Positions 9,126 through 21,587 of a stretch of DNA of 64,000 nt are shown here, piece after piece (the stretch's first letter is position 1; each line of letters starts with the position of its first letter). The position numbers and the translations under genes were made by a program. Source of the DNA: Amia ocellicauda (lineage: Eukaryota; Chordata; Actinopteri; Amiiformes; Amiidae); assembly GCF_036373705.1 (NCBI RefSeq), contig NC_089863.1, forward strand, positions 7,043,357 through 7,107,356, written 5' to 3'. The notes under the pieces were generated by a model, which had not been told where the DNA came from, searched no databases, and saw only the letters and a program-made list of their open reading frames with translations.

Positions 9126-10164
9126 GCAGCCATGTTTTTGCCCGACTTCAACGACCTGGTTGACGACTTTGCTAGGTTTCAGCAAGACTCCCAGGCGGCA
9201 TCCAAATGAACCAAAAACACACAGTGGTCTGTATACAGTTGTGAATGTGGCCCCACAGGATCTTAATGCAGTGTTTCGTAGATGCAGGGTCAAGACCGGG
9301 GTCGTGGATGGAAAAGCGGCGCACGCAACCTGGGAGCAGAAACACACAGACGCACACCTGACGTTCATTACTTATGGCCCAAGTACCCGAGGAACGCTTG
9401 CTGATGGAGTGCAGGTGGACCCAGGGGCGTTGTGCGGCGCTGATTCCCTCAAACGAAAACAAATGATAATAAGGCACACGTGCAAGCTTAATAATAAAAG
9501 TTGGGAATAAGAAATGAGACAATGAGGTGAAAGCAAATCAAAACACAAAATAAAAGGCAATATAATGCCAACCAAAATACACAACCATATTGAATAGAGA
9601 GAAGCGAATGATGAATGTAATAAAAATGAGAGATTAGAAGAGCTCATTAACACCGTCCGAAACATGAACTTTACATTCCTGATGCTATCTGGGCTGTACG
9701 TGCACCTTCCCCAAGGGTGAGAGCTTTGCCTCTTGTTTTATGGAGGTGTAGATCTTAATGTCATTGCTTTCGTTTCATTCCATGTTCTAATTGCACCAAG
9801 GTGTGGCTCTTTGGCTGCTGAAGTGCCCACCAGTAACTTGGGCTTTGCGGGGAATTGATTGAGGGTGGTGTGGTCACTTGAAATCTTGATAGTGGGGCCT
9901 TTTCTCATATACCTCGACCCAGGACCAAAAATTCAGCGCTGGCATTTCAGCCACACCAGCCCCCACCCAAGACCCAAAGCAAGCAGACACGACCTGCACC
10001 CTCGCAGGCCATCTCCCACCATGCACACCGCCACCCCGGCTATTGCACTCGAGGGTAATGACAACATTTTGAGACAGGACGGAACAGGATTGCAACGTAA
10101 TGGAAAGAGATGAACACTTTATTGAGGCAGCATCATTGCTCTTCTGTAAAAGGCTGCCGTGATC

Positions 10165-10246
10165 CGACGAGGATGGGATTCGAACCCACGCGTGCACAGC
10201 ACAATGGATTAGCAGTCCATCGCCTTAACCACTCGGCCACCTCGTC
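10165..10246 (-). tRNA. tRNA-Ser-GCT: tRNA-Ser(GCT), sound copy with T4 terminator
   Basis: Consensus sequence; T4 run 13 nt downstream. 5' flank reads ctgcagaaag. Confidence 0.95.
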
Positions 10247-10360
10247 TGCAGAAAGCGCTCCCCGTTGACATGCAAAGTACATTTCAAGAAAAGTAACGTG
10301 TGAAATGGAACGACGAGGTGCAACTAGAAAAGCACCATGACTTTAATGGCTAAAGGAAGT

Positions 10361-10442
10361 TGGCAACGGTGGGATTCTAACCCATGCCTCCAAAGAGACT
10401 GGAGCTTAAACGAAGCGCCTTAGACCACTCGGCCATGTTACC
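10361..10442 (-). pseudogene. Pseudo-Leu(UAA)
   Basis: Common faults plus A7-C66 and A49-C65 (cccatgcc on plus). Confidence 0.82.
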
Positions 10443-11279
10443 ACACACAGCACGATATCTACGGTCACACCTGCTTCAGTCGTCTCATGTGGTGGACGCT
10501 TCTGCGTATCAACATTTTCAACAGCGAGGGTGGACCCAGGGGCTTTGTGCGTCGCTGATTCCCTCAAACGAAAACAAATGATAATAAGGCACACGGGCAA
10601 GCTTAATAATAAAAGTTGGGAATAAGAAATGAGACAATGAGGTGAAAGCAAATCAAAACACAAAATAAAAGGCAATATAATGCCAACCAAAATACACAAC
10701 CATATTGAATAGAGAGAAGCGAATGATGAATGTAATAAAAATGAGAGATTAGAAGAGCTCATTAACACCGTCCGAAACATGAACTTTACATTCCTGATGC
10801 TATCTGGGCTGTACGTGCACCTTCCCCAAGGGTGAGAGCTTTGCCTCTTGTTTTATGGAGGTGTAGATCTTAATGTCATTGCTTTCGTTTCATTCCATGT
10901 TCTAATTGCACCAAGGTGTGGCTCTTTGGCTGCTGAAGTGCCCACCAGTAACTTGGGCTTTGCGGGGAATTGATTGAGGGTGGTGTGGTCACTTGAAATC
11001 TTGATAGTGGGGCCTTTTCTCATATACCTCGCCCCAGGACCAAAAATTCAGCGCTGGCATTTCAGCCACACCAGCCCCCACCCAAGACCCAAAGCAAGCA
11101 GACACACCCTGCACCCTCGGAGGCCATCTCCCACCATGCACACCGCCACCCCGGCTATTGCACTCGAGGGTAATGACAACATTTTGAGACAGGACGGAAC
11201 AGGATTGCAACGTAATGGAAAGAGATGAACACTTTATTGAGGCAGCATCATTGCTCTTCTGTAAGAGGCTGCCGTGATC

Positions 11280-11361
11280 CGACGAGGATGGGATTCGAAC
11301 CCATGCGTGCACAGCACAATGGATTAGCAGTCCATCGCCTTAACCACTCGGCCACCTCGTC
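11280..11361 (-). tRNA. tRNA-Ser-GCT: tRNA-Ser(GCT)
   Basis: Sound, A49-U65 variant; no nearby T4 run. Confidence 0.93.
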
Positions 11362-11475
11362 TGCCGAGAGCGCTCCCCGTTGACATGCAAAGTACATTTC
11401 AAGAAAAGTAACGTGTGAAATGGAACGACGAGGTGCAACTAGGAAAGCACCATGACTTTAATGGCTAAAGGAAGT

Positions 11476-11557
11476 TGGCAACGGTGGGATTCTAACCCAC
11501 GCCTCCAAAGAGACTGGAGCTTAAATGAAGCGCCTTAGACCACTCGGCCACGTTACC
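11476..11557 (-). pseudogene. Pseudo-Leu(UAA), A31 variant
   Basis: As 6796-6877. Confidence 0.82.
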
Positions 11558-11941
11558 ACACACAGCACGATGTCTACGGTCACACCTGCTTCAGTCGTCT
11601 CATGTGGTGGACGCTTCTGCGTATCAACATTTTCAACAGCGCTGTTGACCTTTGCTGCTGTTGAAGATGCACCGAGTACATTAAGCATGAAAACATCCCA
11701 ATCTGTACGGGCTCGAAAGGATTGTATTGTGACCCGCACATACTGCGCAGTGGACTCGTAGTCTGTTTGCACGCAGACACAAGACTTCACCTGAATCGAC
11801 GTCTTTTGACGAAACTAGATTAAATGCATAGGATTTGATCATTGAAATCATCATGACAATAACTTCATACATACATGCATGCGTGCATGCATGCTTACAT
11901 ACATCCAGACATACAAAGCGGTAAGACAGGGCATTTACCCG

Positions 11942-12023
11942 GGTAGCGTGGCCGAGCGGTCTAAGGCGCTGGATTAAGGCTCCAGTCTCTTCGGAGGCGT
12001 GGGTTCAAATCCAACCGCTGCCA
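11942..12023 (+). tRNA. tRNA-Leu-AAG: tRNA-Leu(AAG), one T-stem mismatch
   Basis: 3' half of the T stem reads CCAAC, giving a G51-A63 clash; otherwise reference. The paired copy at 16622 lacks this change, so it is recent. T5 at 12033-12037. Confidence 0.85.
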
Positions 12024-13062
12024 GCAGCCATGTTTTTGCCCGTCTTCAACGACCTGGTTGACGACTTTGCTAGGTTTCAGCAAGACTCCCAGGCGGCATC
12101 CAAATGAACCAAAAACACACAGTGGTCTGTATACAGTTGTGAATGTGGCCCCACAGGATCTTAATGCAGTGTTTCGTAGATGCAGGGTCAAGACCGGGGT
12201 CGTGGATGGACAAGCGGCGCACGCAACCTGGGAGCAGAAACACACAGACGCACACCTGACGTTCATTACTTATGGCCCAAGTACCCGAGGAACGCTTGCT
12301 GATGGAGTGCAGGTGGACCCAGGGGCGTTGTGCGGCGCTGATTCCCTCAAACGAAAACAAATGATAATAAGGCACACGTGCAAGCTTAATAATAACAGTT
12401 GGGAATAAGAAATGAGACAGTGAGGTGAAAGCAAATCAAAACACAAAATAAAAGGCAATATAATGCCAACCAATATACACAACCATATTGAATAGAGAGA
12501 AGCGAATGATGAATGTAATAAAAATGAGAGATTAGAAGAGCTCATTAACACCGTCCGAAACATGAACTTTACATTCCTGATGCTATCTGGGCTGTACGTG
12601 CACCTTCCCCAAGGGTGAGAGCTTTGCCTCTTGTTTTATGGAGGTGTAGATCTTAATGTCATTGCTTTCGTTTCATTCCATGTTCTAATTGCACCAAGGT
12701 GTGGCTCTTTGGCTGCTGAAGTGCCCACCAGTAACTTGGGCTTTGCGGGGAATTGATTGAGGGTGGTGTGGTCACTTGAAATCTTGATAGTGGGGCCATT
12801 TCTCATATACCTCGCCCCAGGACCAAAAATTCAGCGCTGGCATTTCAGCCACACCAGCCCCCACCCAAGACCCAAAGCAAGCAGACACGCCCTGCACCCT
12901 CGCAGGCCATCTCCCACCATGCACACCGCCACCCCGGCTATTGCACTCGAGGGTAATGACAACATTTTGAGACAGGACGGAACAGGATTGCAACGTAATG
13001 GAAAGAGATGAACACTTTATTGAGGCAGCATCATTGCTCTTCTGTAAGAGGCTGCCGTGATC

Positions 13063-13144
13063 CGACAAGGATGTGATTCGAACCCACGCGTGCACAGCAC
13101 AATGGATTAGCAGTCCATCGCCTTAACCACTCAGCCACCTCGTC
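13063..13144 (-). tRNA. tRNA-Ser-GCT: tRNA-Ser(GCT), weakened
   Basis: Same variant set as 8383-8464. Confidence 0.7.
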
Positions 13145-13258
13145 TGCCGAGAGCACTCCCCGTTGACATGCAAAGTACATTTCAAGAAAAGTAACGTGTG
13201 AAATGGAACGACGAGGTGCAACTAGGAAAGCACCATGACTTTAATGGCTAAAGGAAGT

Positions 13259-13340
13259 TGGCAACGGTGGGATTCTAACCCACGCCTCCAAAGAGACTGG
13301 AGCTTAAACGAAGCGCCTTAGACCACTCGGCCTCGTTACC
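13259..13340 (-). pseudogene. Pseudo-Leu(UAA), A8 variant
   Basis: Same as 3899-3980. Confidence 0.82.
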
Positions 13341-13723
13341 AGACACAGCACGATGTCTACGGTCACACCTGTTTCAGTCGTCTCACGTGGTGGACGCTTC
13401 TGCGTATCAACATTTTCAACAGCGCTGTTGACCTTTGCTGCTGTTGAAGATGCACCGAGTACATTAAGCATGAAAACATCCCAATCTGTACGGCTCGAAA
13501 GGATTGTATTGTGACCCGCACATACTGCGCAGTGGACTCGTAGTCTGTTTGCACGCAGACACAAGACTTCACCTGAATCGACGTCTTTTGACGAAACTAG
13601 ATTAAATGCATAGGATTTGATCATTGAAATCATCATGACAATAACTTCATACATACATGCATGCGTGCATGCATGCTTACATACATCCAGACATACAAAG
13701 CGGTAAGACAGGTCCTTTCCCCG

Positions 13724-13805
13724 GGTAGCGTGGCTGAGCGGTCTAAGGTGCTGGATTAAGGCTCCAGTCTCTTCAGAGGCGTGGGTTCAAATCCCACCGC
13801 TGCCA
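13724..13805 (+). tRNA. tRNA-Leu-AAG: tRNA-Leu(AAG), weak D-arm variant
   Basis: Same sequence as 4364-4445; T5 at 13815-13819. Confidence 0.85.
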
Positions 13806-14844
13806 GCAGCCATGTTTTTGCCCGACTTCAACGACCTGGTTGACGACTTTGCTAGGTTTCAGCAAGACTCCCAGGCGGCATCCAAATGAACCAAAAACAC
13901 ACAGTGGTCTGTATACAGTTGTGAATGTGGCCCCACAGGATCTTAATGCAGTGTTTCGTAGATGCAGGGTCAAGACCGGGGTCGTGGATGGAAAAGCGGC
14001 GCACGCAACCTGGGAGCAGAAACACACAGACGCACACCTGACGTTCATTACTTATGGCCCAAGTACCCGAGGAACGCTTGCTGATGGAGTGCAGGTGGAC
14101 CCAGGGGCGTTGTGCGGCGCTGATTCCCTCAAACGAAAACAAATGATAATAAGGCACACGTGCAAGCTTAATAATAAAAGTTGGGAATAAGAAATGAGAC
14201 AATGAGGTGAAAGCAAATCAAAACACAAAATAAAAGGCAATATAATGCCAACCAAAATACACAACCATATTGAATAGAGAGAAGCGAATGATGAATGTAA
14301 TAAAAATGAGAGATTAGAAGAGCTCATTAACACCGTCCGAAACATGAACTTTACATTCCTGATGCTATCTGGGCTGTACGTGCACCTTCCCCAAGGGTGA
14401 GAGCTTTGCCTCTTGTTTTATGGAGGTGTAGATCTTAATGTCATTGCTTTCGTTTCATTCCATGTTCTAATTGCACCAAGGTGTGGCTCTTTGGCTGCTG
14501 AAGTGCCCACCAGTAACTTGGGCTTTGCGGGGAATTGATTGAGGGTGGTGTGGTCACTTGAAATCTTGATAGTGGGGCCTTTTCTCATATACCTCGACCC
14601 AGGACCAAAAATTCAGCGCTGGCATTTCAGCCACACCAGCCCCCACCCAAGACCCAAAGCAAGCAGACACGACCTGCACCCTCGCAGGCCATCTCCCACC
14701 ATGCACACCGCCACCCCGGCTATTGCACTCGAGGGTAATGACAACATTTTGAGACAGGACGTAACAGGATTGCAACGTAATGGAAAGAGATGAACACTTT
14801 ATTGAGGCAGCATCATTGCTCTTCTGTAAAAGGCTGCCGTGATC

Positions 14845-14926
14845 CGACGAGGATGGGATTCGAACCCACGCGTGCACAGCACAATGGATTAGCAGTCCAT
14901 CGCCTTAACCACTCGGCCACCTCGTC
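14845..14926 (-). tRNA. tRNA-Ser-GCT: tRNA-Ser(GCT), sound copy with T4 terminator
   Basis: Consensus sequence; T4 run 13 nt downstream. Confidence 0.95.
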
Positions 14927-15040
14927 TGCAGAGAGCGCTCCCCGTTGACATGCAAAGTACATTTCAAGAAAAGTAACGTGTGAAATGGAACGACGAGGTG
15001 CAACTAGAAAAGCACCATGACTTTAATGGCTAAAGGAAGT

Positions 15041-15122
15041 TGGCAACGGTGGGATTCTAACCCATGCCTCCAAAGAGACTGGAGCTTAAACGAAGCGCCT
15101 TAGACCACTCGGCCATGTTACC
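15041..15122 (-). pseudogene. Pseudo-Leu(UAA)
   Basis: Common faults plus A7-C66 and A49-C65. Confidence 0.82.
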
Positions 15123-15959
15123 ACACACAGCACGATGTCTACGGTCACACCTGCTTCAGTCGTCTCATGTGGTGGACGCTTCTGCGTATCAACATTTTCA
15201 ACAGCGAGGGTGGACCCAGGGGCTTTGTGCGTCGCTGATTCCCTCAAACGAAAACAAATGATAATAAGGCACACGGGCAAGCTTAATAATAAAAGTTGGG
15301 AATAAGAAATGAGACAATGAGGTGAAAGCAAATCAAAACACAAAATAAAAGGCAATATAATGCCAACCAAAATACACAACCATATTGAATAGAGAGAAGC
15401 GAATGATGAATGTAATAAAAATGAGAGATTAGAAGAGCTCATTAACACCGTCCGAAACATGAACTTTACATTCCTGATGCTATCTGGGCTGTACGTGCAC
15501 CTTCCCCAAGGGTGAGAGCTTTGCCTCTTGTTTTATGGAGGTGTAGATCTTAATGTCATTGCTTTCGTTTCATTCCATGTTCTAATTGCACCAAGGTGTG
15601 GCTCTTTGGCTGCTGAAGTGCCCACCAGTAACTTGGGCTTTGCGGGGAATTGATTGAGGGTGGTGTGGTCACTTGAAATCTTGATAGTGGGGCCTTTTCT
15701 CATATACCTCGCCCCAGGACCAAAAATTCAGCGCTGGCATTTCAGCCACACCAGCCCCCACCCAAGACCCAAAGCAAGCAGACACACCCTGCACCCTCGG
15801 AGGCCATCTCCCACCATGCACACCGCCACCCCGGCTATTGCACTCGAGGGTAATGACAACATTTTGAGACAGGACGGAACAGGATTGCAACGTAATGGAA
15901 AGAGATGAACACTTTATTGAGGCAGCATCATTGCTCTTCTGTAAGAGGCTGCCGTGATC

Positions 15960-16041
15960 CGACGAGGATGGGATTCGAACCCATGCGTGCACAGCACAAT
16001 GGATTAGCAGTCCATCGCCTTAACCACTCGGCCACCTCGTC
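15960..16041 (-). tRNA. tRNA-Ser-GCT: tRNA-Ser(GCT)
   Basis: Sound, A49-U65 variant; no nearby T4 run. Confidence 0.93.
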
Positions 16042-16155
16042 TGCCGAGAGCGCTCCCCGTTGACATGCAAAGTACATTTCAAGAAAAGTAACGTGTGAAA
16101 TGGAACGACGAGGTGCAACTAGGAAAGCACCATGACTTTAATGGCTAAAGGAAGT

Positions 16156-16237
16156 TGGCAACGGTGGGATTCTAACCCACGCCTCCAAAGAGACTGGAGC
16201 TTAAATGAAGCGCCTTAGACCACTCGGCCACGTTACC
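16156..16237 (-). pseudogene. Pseudo-Leu(UAA), A31 variant
   Basis: As 6796-6877. Confidence 0.82.
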
Positions 16238-16621
16238 ACACACAGCACGATGTCTACGGTCACACCTGCTTCAGTCGTCTCATGTGGTGGACGCTTCTGC
16301 GTATCAACATTTTCAACAGCGCTGTTGACCTTTGCTGCTGTTGAAGATGCACCGAGTACATTAAGCATGAAAACATCCCAATCTGTACGGGCTCGAAAGG
16401 ATTGTATTGTGACCCGCACATACTGCGCAGTGGACTCGTAGTCTGTTTGCACGCAGACACAAGACTTCACCTGAATCGACGTCTTTTGACGAAACTAGAT
16501 TAAATGCATAGGATTTGATCATTGAAATCATCATGACAATAACTTCATACATACATGCATGCGTGCATGCATGCTTACATACATCCAGACATACAAAGCG
16601 GTAAGACAGGGCATTTACCCG

Positions 16622-16703
16622 GGTAGCGTGGCCGAGCGGTCTAAGGCGCTGGATTAAGGCTCCAGTCTCTTCGGAGGCGTGGGTTCAAATCCCACCGCTG
16701 CCA
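16622..16703 (+). tRNA. tRNA-Leu-AAG: tRNA-Leu(AAG)
   Basis: Reference sequence; T5 at 16713-16717. Confidence 0.96.
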
Positions 16704-17742
16704 GCAGCCATGTTTTTGCCCGTCTTCAACGACCTGGTTGACGACTTTGCTAGGTTTCAGCAAGACTCCCAGGCGGCATCCAAATGAACCAAAAACACAC
16801 AGTGGTCTGTATACAGTTGTGAATGTGGCCCCACAGGATCTTAATGCAGTGTTTCGTAGATGCAGGGTCAAGACCGGGGTCGTGGATGGACAAGCGGCGC
16901 ACGCAACCTGGGAGCAGAAACACACAGACGCACACCTGACGTTCATTACTTATGGCCCAAGTACCCGAGGAACGCTTGCTGATGGAGTGCAGGTGGACCC
17001 AGGGGCGTTGTGCGGCGCTGATTCCCTCAAACGAAAACAAATGATAATAAGGCACACGTGCAAGCTTAATAATAACAGTTGGGAATAAGAAATGAGACAG
17101 TGAGGTGAAAGCAAATCAAAACACAAAATAAAAGGCAATATAATGCCAACCAATATACACAACCATATTGAATAGAGAGAAGCGAATGATGAATGTAATA
17201 AAAATGAGAGATTAGAAGAGCTCATTAACACCGTCCGAAACATGAACTTTACATTCCTGATGCTATCTGGGCTGTACGTGCACCTTCCCCAAGGGTGAGA
17301 GCTTTGCCTCTTGTTTTATGGAGGTGTAGATCTTAATGTCATTGCTTTCGTTTCATTCCATGTTCTAATTGCACCAAGGTGTGGCTCTTTGGCTGCTGAA
17401 GTGCCCACCAGTAACTTGGGCTTTGCGGGGAATTGATTGAGGGTGGTGTGGTCACTTGAAATCTTGATAGTGGGGCCTTTTCTCATATACCTCGCCCCAG
17501 GACCAAAAATTCAGCGCTGGCATTTCAGCCACACCAGCCCCCACCCAAGACCCAAAGCAAGCAGACACGCCCTGCACCCTCGCAGGCCATCTCCCACCAT
17601 GCACACCGCCACCCCGGCTATTGCACTCGAGGGTAATGACAACATTTTGAGACAGGACGGAACAGGACTGCAACGTAATGGAAAGAGATGAACACTTTAT
17701 TGAGGCAGCATCATTGCTCTTCTGTAAGAGGCTGCCGTGATC

Positions 17743-17824
17743 CGAATAGGATGGGATTCGAACCCACGCGTGCACAGCACAATGGATTAGCAGTCCATCG
17801 CCTTAACCACTCGGCCACCTCGTC
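17743..17824 (-). pseudogene. tRNA-Ser(GCT) with broken acceptor stem
   Basis: The 3' acceptor strand reads CCTATTC against GACGAGG, giving adjacent clashes C3-U70 and G4-A69. Rest is sound. Same change at 19526 and 24876. Confidence 0.65.
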
Positions 17825-17938
17825 TGCCGAGAGCACGCCCCGTTGACATGCAAAGTACATTTCAAGAAAAGTAACGTGTGAAATGGAACGACGAGGTGCA
17901 ACTAGGAAAGCACCATGACTTTAATGGCTAAAGGAAGT

Positions 17939-18020
17939 TGGCAACGGTGGGATTCTAACCCACGCCTCCAAAGAGACTGGAGCTTAAACGAAGCGCCTTA
18001 GACCACTCGGCCACGTTACC
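17939..18020 (-). pseudogene. Pseudo-Leu(UAA)
   Basis: Same as 681-762. Confidence 0.82.
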
Positions 18021-18404
18021 ACACACAGCACGATGTCTACGGTCACACCTGCTTCAGTCGTCTCACGTGGTGGACGCTTCTGCGTATCAACATTTTCAAC
18101 AGCGCTGTTGACCTTTGCTGCTGTTGAAGATGCACCGAGTACATTAAGCATGAAAACATCCCAATCTGTACGGGCTCGAAAGGATTGTATTGTGACCCGC
18201 ACATACTGCGCAGTGGACTCGTAGTCTGTTTGCACGCAGACACAAGACTTCACCTGAATCGACGTCTTTTGACGAAACTAGATTAAATGCATAGGATTTG
18301 ATCATTGAAATCATCATGACAATAACTTCATACATACATGCATGCGTGCATGCATGCTTACATACATCCAGACATACAAAGCGGTAAGACAGGGCCTTTC
18401 CCCT

Positions 18405-18486
18405 GGTAGCGTGGCCGAGCGGTCTAAGGTGCTGGATTAAGGCTCCAGTCTCTTCGGAGGCGTGGGTTCAAATCCCACCGCTGCCA
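18405..18486 (+). tRNA. tRNA-Leu-AAG: tRNA-Leu(AAG)
   Basis: One D-stem wobble (G10-U25, aaggtgctgg); otherwise reference. T5 at 18496-18500. Confidence 0.93.
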
Positions 18487-19525
18487 GCAGCCATGTTTTT
18501 GCCCGTCTTCAACGACCTGGTTGACGACTTTGCTAGGTTTCAGCAAGACTCCCAGGCGGCATCCAAATGAACCAAAAACACACAGTGGTCTGTATACAGT
18601 TGTGAATGTGGCCCCACAGGATCTTAATGCAGAGTTTCGTAGATGCAGGGTCAAGACCGGGGTCGTGGATGGAAAAGCGGCGCACGCAACCTGGGAGCAG
18701 AAACACACAGACGCACACCTGACGTTCATTACTTATGGCCCAAGTACCCGAGGAACGCTTGCTGATGGAGTGCAGGTGGACCCAGGGGCGTTGTGCGGCG
18801 CTGATTCCCTCAAACGAAAACAAATGATAATAAGGCACACGTGCAAGCTTAATAATAACAGTTGGGAATAAGAAATGAGACAATGAGGTGAAAGCAAATC
18901 AAAACACAAAATAAAAGGCAATATAATGCCAACCAAAATACACAACCATATTGAATAGAGAGAAGTGAATGATGAATGTAATAAAAATGAGAGATTAGAA
19001 GAGCTCATTAACACCGTCCGAAACATGAACTTTACATTCCTGATGCTATCTGGGCTGTACGTGCACCTTCCCCAAGGGTGAGAGCTTTGCCTCTTGTTTT
19101 ATGGAGGTGTAGATCTTAATGTCATTGCTTTCGTTTCATTCCATATTCTAATTGCACCAAGGTGTGGCTCTTTGGCTGCTGAAGTGCCCACCAGTAACTT
19201 GGGCTTTGCGGGGAATTGATTGAGGGTGGTGTGGTCACTTGAAATCTTGATAGTGGGGCCTTTTCTCATATACCTCGCCCCAGGACCAAAAATTCAGCGC
19301 TGGCATTTCAGCCACACCAGCCCCCACCCAAGACCAAAAGCAAGCAGACACGCCCTGCACCCTCGCAGGCCATCTCCCACCATGCACACCGCCACCCCGG
19401 CTATTGCACTCGAGGGTAATGACAACATTTTGAGACAGGACGGAACAGGACTGCAACGTAATGGAAAGAGATGAACACTTTATTGATGCAGCATCACTGC
19501 TCTTCTGTAAGAGGCTGCCGTGATC

Positions 19526-19607
19526 CGAATAGGATGGGATTCGAACCCACGCGTGCACAGCACAATGGATTAGCAGTCCATCGCCTTAACCACTCGGCCA
19601 CCTCGTC
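19526..19607 (-). pseudogene. tRNA-Ser(GCT) with broken acceptor stem
   Basis: C3-U70 and G4-A69 clashes, as 17743-17824. Confidence 0.65.
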
Positions 19608-19721
19608 TGCCGAGAGTGCGCCCCGTTGACATGCAAAGTACATTTCAAGAAAAGTAACGTGTGAAATGGAACGACGAGGTGCAACTAGGAAAGCACCATG
19701 ACTTTAATGGCTAAAGGAAGT

Positions 19722-19803
19722 TGGCAACGGTGGGATTCTAACCCACGCCTCCAAAGAGACTGGAGCTTAAACGAAGCGCCTTAGACCACTCGGCCACGTT
19801 ACC
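19722..19803 (-). pseudogene. Pseudo-Leu(UAA)
   Basis: Same as 681-762. Confidence 0.82.
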
Positions 19804-20188
19804 ACACACAGCACGATGTCTACGGTCACACCTGCTTCAGTCGTCTCACGTGGTGGACGCTTCTGCGTATCAACATTTTCAACAGCGCTGTTGACCTTTG
19901 CTGCTGTTGAAGATGCACCGAGTACATTAAGCATGAAAACATCCCAATCTGTACGGGCTCGAAAGGATTGTATTGTGACCCGCACATACTGCGCAGTGGA
20001 CTCGTAGTCTGTTTGCACGCAGACACAAGACTTCACCTGAATCGACGTCTTTTGACGAAACTAGATTAAATGCATAGGATTTGATCATTGAAATCATCAT
20101 GACAATAACTTCATACATACATGCATGCGTTGCATGCATGCTTACATACATCCAGACATACAAAGCGGTAAGACAGGGCCTTTACCCG

Positions 20189-20270
20189 GGTAGCGTGGCC
20201 GAGCGGTCTAAGGCGCTGGATTAAGGCTCCAGTCTCTTCGGAGGCGTGGGTTCAAATCCCACTGCTGCCA
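20189..20270 (+). tRNA. tRNA-Leu-AAG: tRNA-Leu(AAG)
   Basis: G7-U66 wobble (actgctgcc); otherwise reference. T5 at 20280-20284. Confidence 0.93.
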
Positions 20271-21309
20271 GCAGCCATGTTTTTGCCCGTCTTAAACGAC
20301 CTGGTTGACCACTTTGCTAGGTTTCAGCAAGACTCCCAGGCGGCATCCAAATGAACCAAAAACACACAGTGGTCTGTATACAGTTGTGAATGTGGCCCCA
20401 CAGGATCTTAATGCAGTGTTTCGTAGATGCAGGGTCAAGACCGGGGTCGTGGATGGACAAGCGGCGCACGCAACCTGGGAGCAGAAACACACAGACGCAC
20501 ACCTGACGTTCATTACTTATGGCCCAAGTACCCGAGGAACGCTTGCTGATGGAGTGCAGGTGGACCCAGGGGCGTTGTGCGGCGCTGATTCCCTCAAACG
20601 AAAACAAATGATAATAAGGCACACGTGCAAGCTTAATAATAACAGTTGGGAATAAGAAATGAGACAATGAGGTGAAAGCAAATCAAAACATAAAATAAAA
20701 GGCAATATAATGCCAACCAATATACACAACCATATTGAATAGAGAGAAGCGAATGATGAATGTAATAAAAATGAGAGATTAGAAGAGCTCATTAACACCG
20801 TCCGAAACATGAACTTTACATTCCTGATGCTATCTGGGCTGTACGTGCACCTTCCCCAAGGGTGAGAGCTTTGCCTCTTGTTTTATGGAGGTGTAGATCT
20901 TAATGTCATTGCTTTCGTTTCATTCCATGTTCTAATTGCACCAAGGTGTGGCTCTTTGGCTGCTGAAGTGCCCACCAGTAACTTGGGCTTTGCGGGGAAT
21001 TGATTGAGGGTGGTGTGGTCACTTGAAATCTTGATAGTGGGGCCTTTTCTCATATACCTCGCCCCAGGAACAAAAATTCAGCGCTGGCATTTCAGCCACA
21101 CCAGCCCCCACCCAAGACCCAAAGCAAGCAGACACGCCCTGCACCCTCACAGGCCATCTCCCACCATGCACACCGTCACCCCGGCTATTGCACTCGAGGG
21201 TAATGACAACATTTTGAGACAAAACGGAACAGGATTGCAACGTAATGGAAAGAGATGAACACTTTATTGAGGCAGCATCATTGCTCTTCTTTAAGAGGCT
21301 GCCGTGATC

Positions 21310-21391
21310 CGATGAGGATGGGATTCGAACCCACGCGTGCACAGCACAATGGATTAGCAGTCCATCGCCTTAACCACTTGGCCACCTCGTC
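21310..21391 (-). tRNA. tRNA-Ser-GCT: tRNA-Ser(GCT), one acceptor mismatch
   Basis: C3-A70 clash (gatgagg on plus); A13 variant as in unit 1. 3' flank reads cttctttaag, no T4 run on the transcript strand. Confidence 0.75.
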
Positions 21392-21505
21392 TGCAGAGAG
21401 CATTCCCCATTGACATGCAAAGTACATTTCAAGAAAAGTAACATGTGAAATGGAACGACGAGGTGCAACTAGGAAAGCACCATGACTTAAATGGCTAAAG
21501 GAAGT

Positions 21506-21587
21506 TGGCAACGGTGGGATTCTAACCCACGCCTCCAAAGAGACTGGAGCTTAAACGAAGCGCCTTAGACCACTCGGCCATGTTACC
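21506..21587 (-). pseudogene. Pseudo-Leu(UAA)
   Basis: Common faults plus A7-C66. Confidence 0.82.

Larger units (their letters stand above)
7899..9680. repeat. Unit 6, long form (L, 1,782 bp)
   Basis: First unit of block A, copy 2; private ggggccattt shared with unit 9. Confidence 0.94.
9681..10795. repeat. Unit 7, short form (S, 1,115 bp)
   Basis: Same 670-bp deletion scar as unit 4. Middle unit of block A, copy 2. Confidence 0.94.
10796..12578. repeat. Unit 8, long form (L, 1,783 bp)
   Basis: Last unit of block A, copy 2; nearly identical to unit 11. Confidence 0.94.
12579..14360. repeat. Unit 9, long form (L, 1,782 bp)
   Basis: First unit of block A, copy 3; close to unit 6. Confidence 0.94.
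14361..15475. repeat. Unit 10, short form (S, 1,115 bp)
   Basis: Same scar as unit 4. Middle unit of block A, copy 3. Confidence 0.94.
3219..17258. repeat. Higher-order repeat A: L-S-L block of 4,680 bp, three copies
   Basis: Unit starts at 3219, 7899 and 12579 are exactly 4,680 bp apart, and each block has lengths 1782 + 1115 + 1783. The first unit of each block carries the same Leu(AAG) variant (gtggctgagcgg, cttcagagg), the same missing base in tgtacggctcg and the same Ser variant (gacaaggatgtgatt). Blocks 2 and 3 share ggggccattt and are closer to each other than to block 1. This is the pattern expected when a three-unit segment is duplicated by unequal exchange. Confidence 0.95.
15476..17258. 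repeat. Unit 11, long form (L, 1,783 bp)
   Basis: Last unit of block A, copy 3. Confidence 0.94.
17259..19041. repeat. Unit 12, long form (L, 1,783 bp)
   Basis: Right half carries cccctggtag, cagagtttcg and gagaagtgaatg, a haplotype shared with units 14 and 15. Confidence 0.94.
19042..20825. repeat. Unit 13, long form (L, 1,784 bp)
   Basis: Longest unit; one extra T in the simple repeat (gcgttgcatg near 20130). First unit of block B. Confidence 0.94.
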
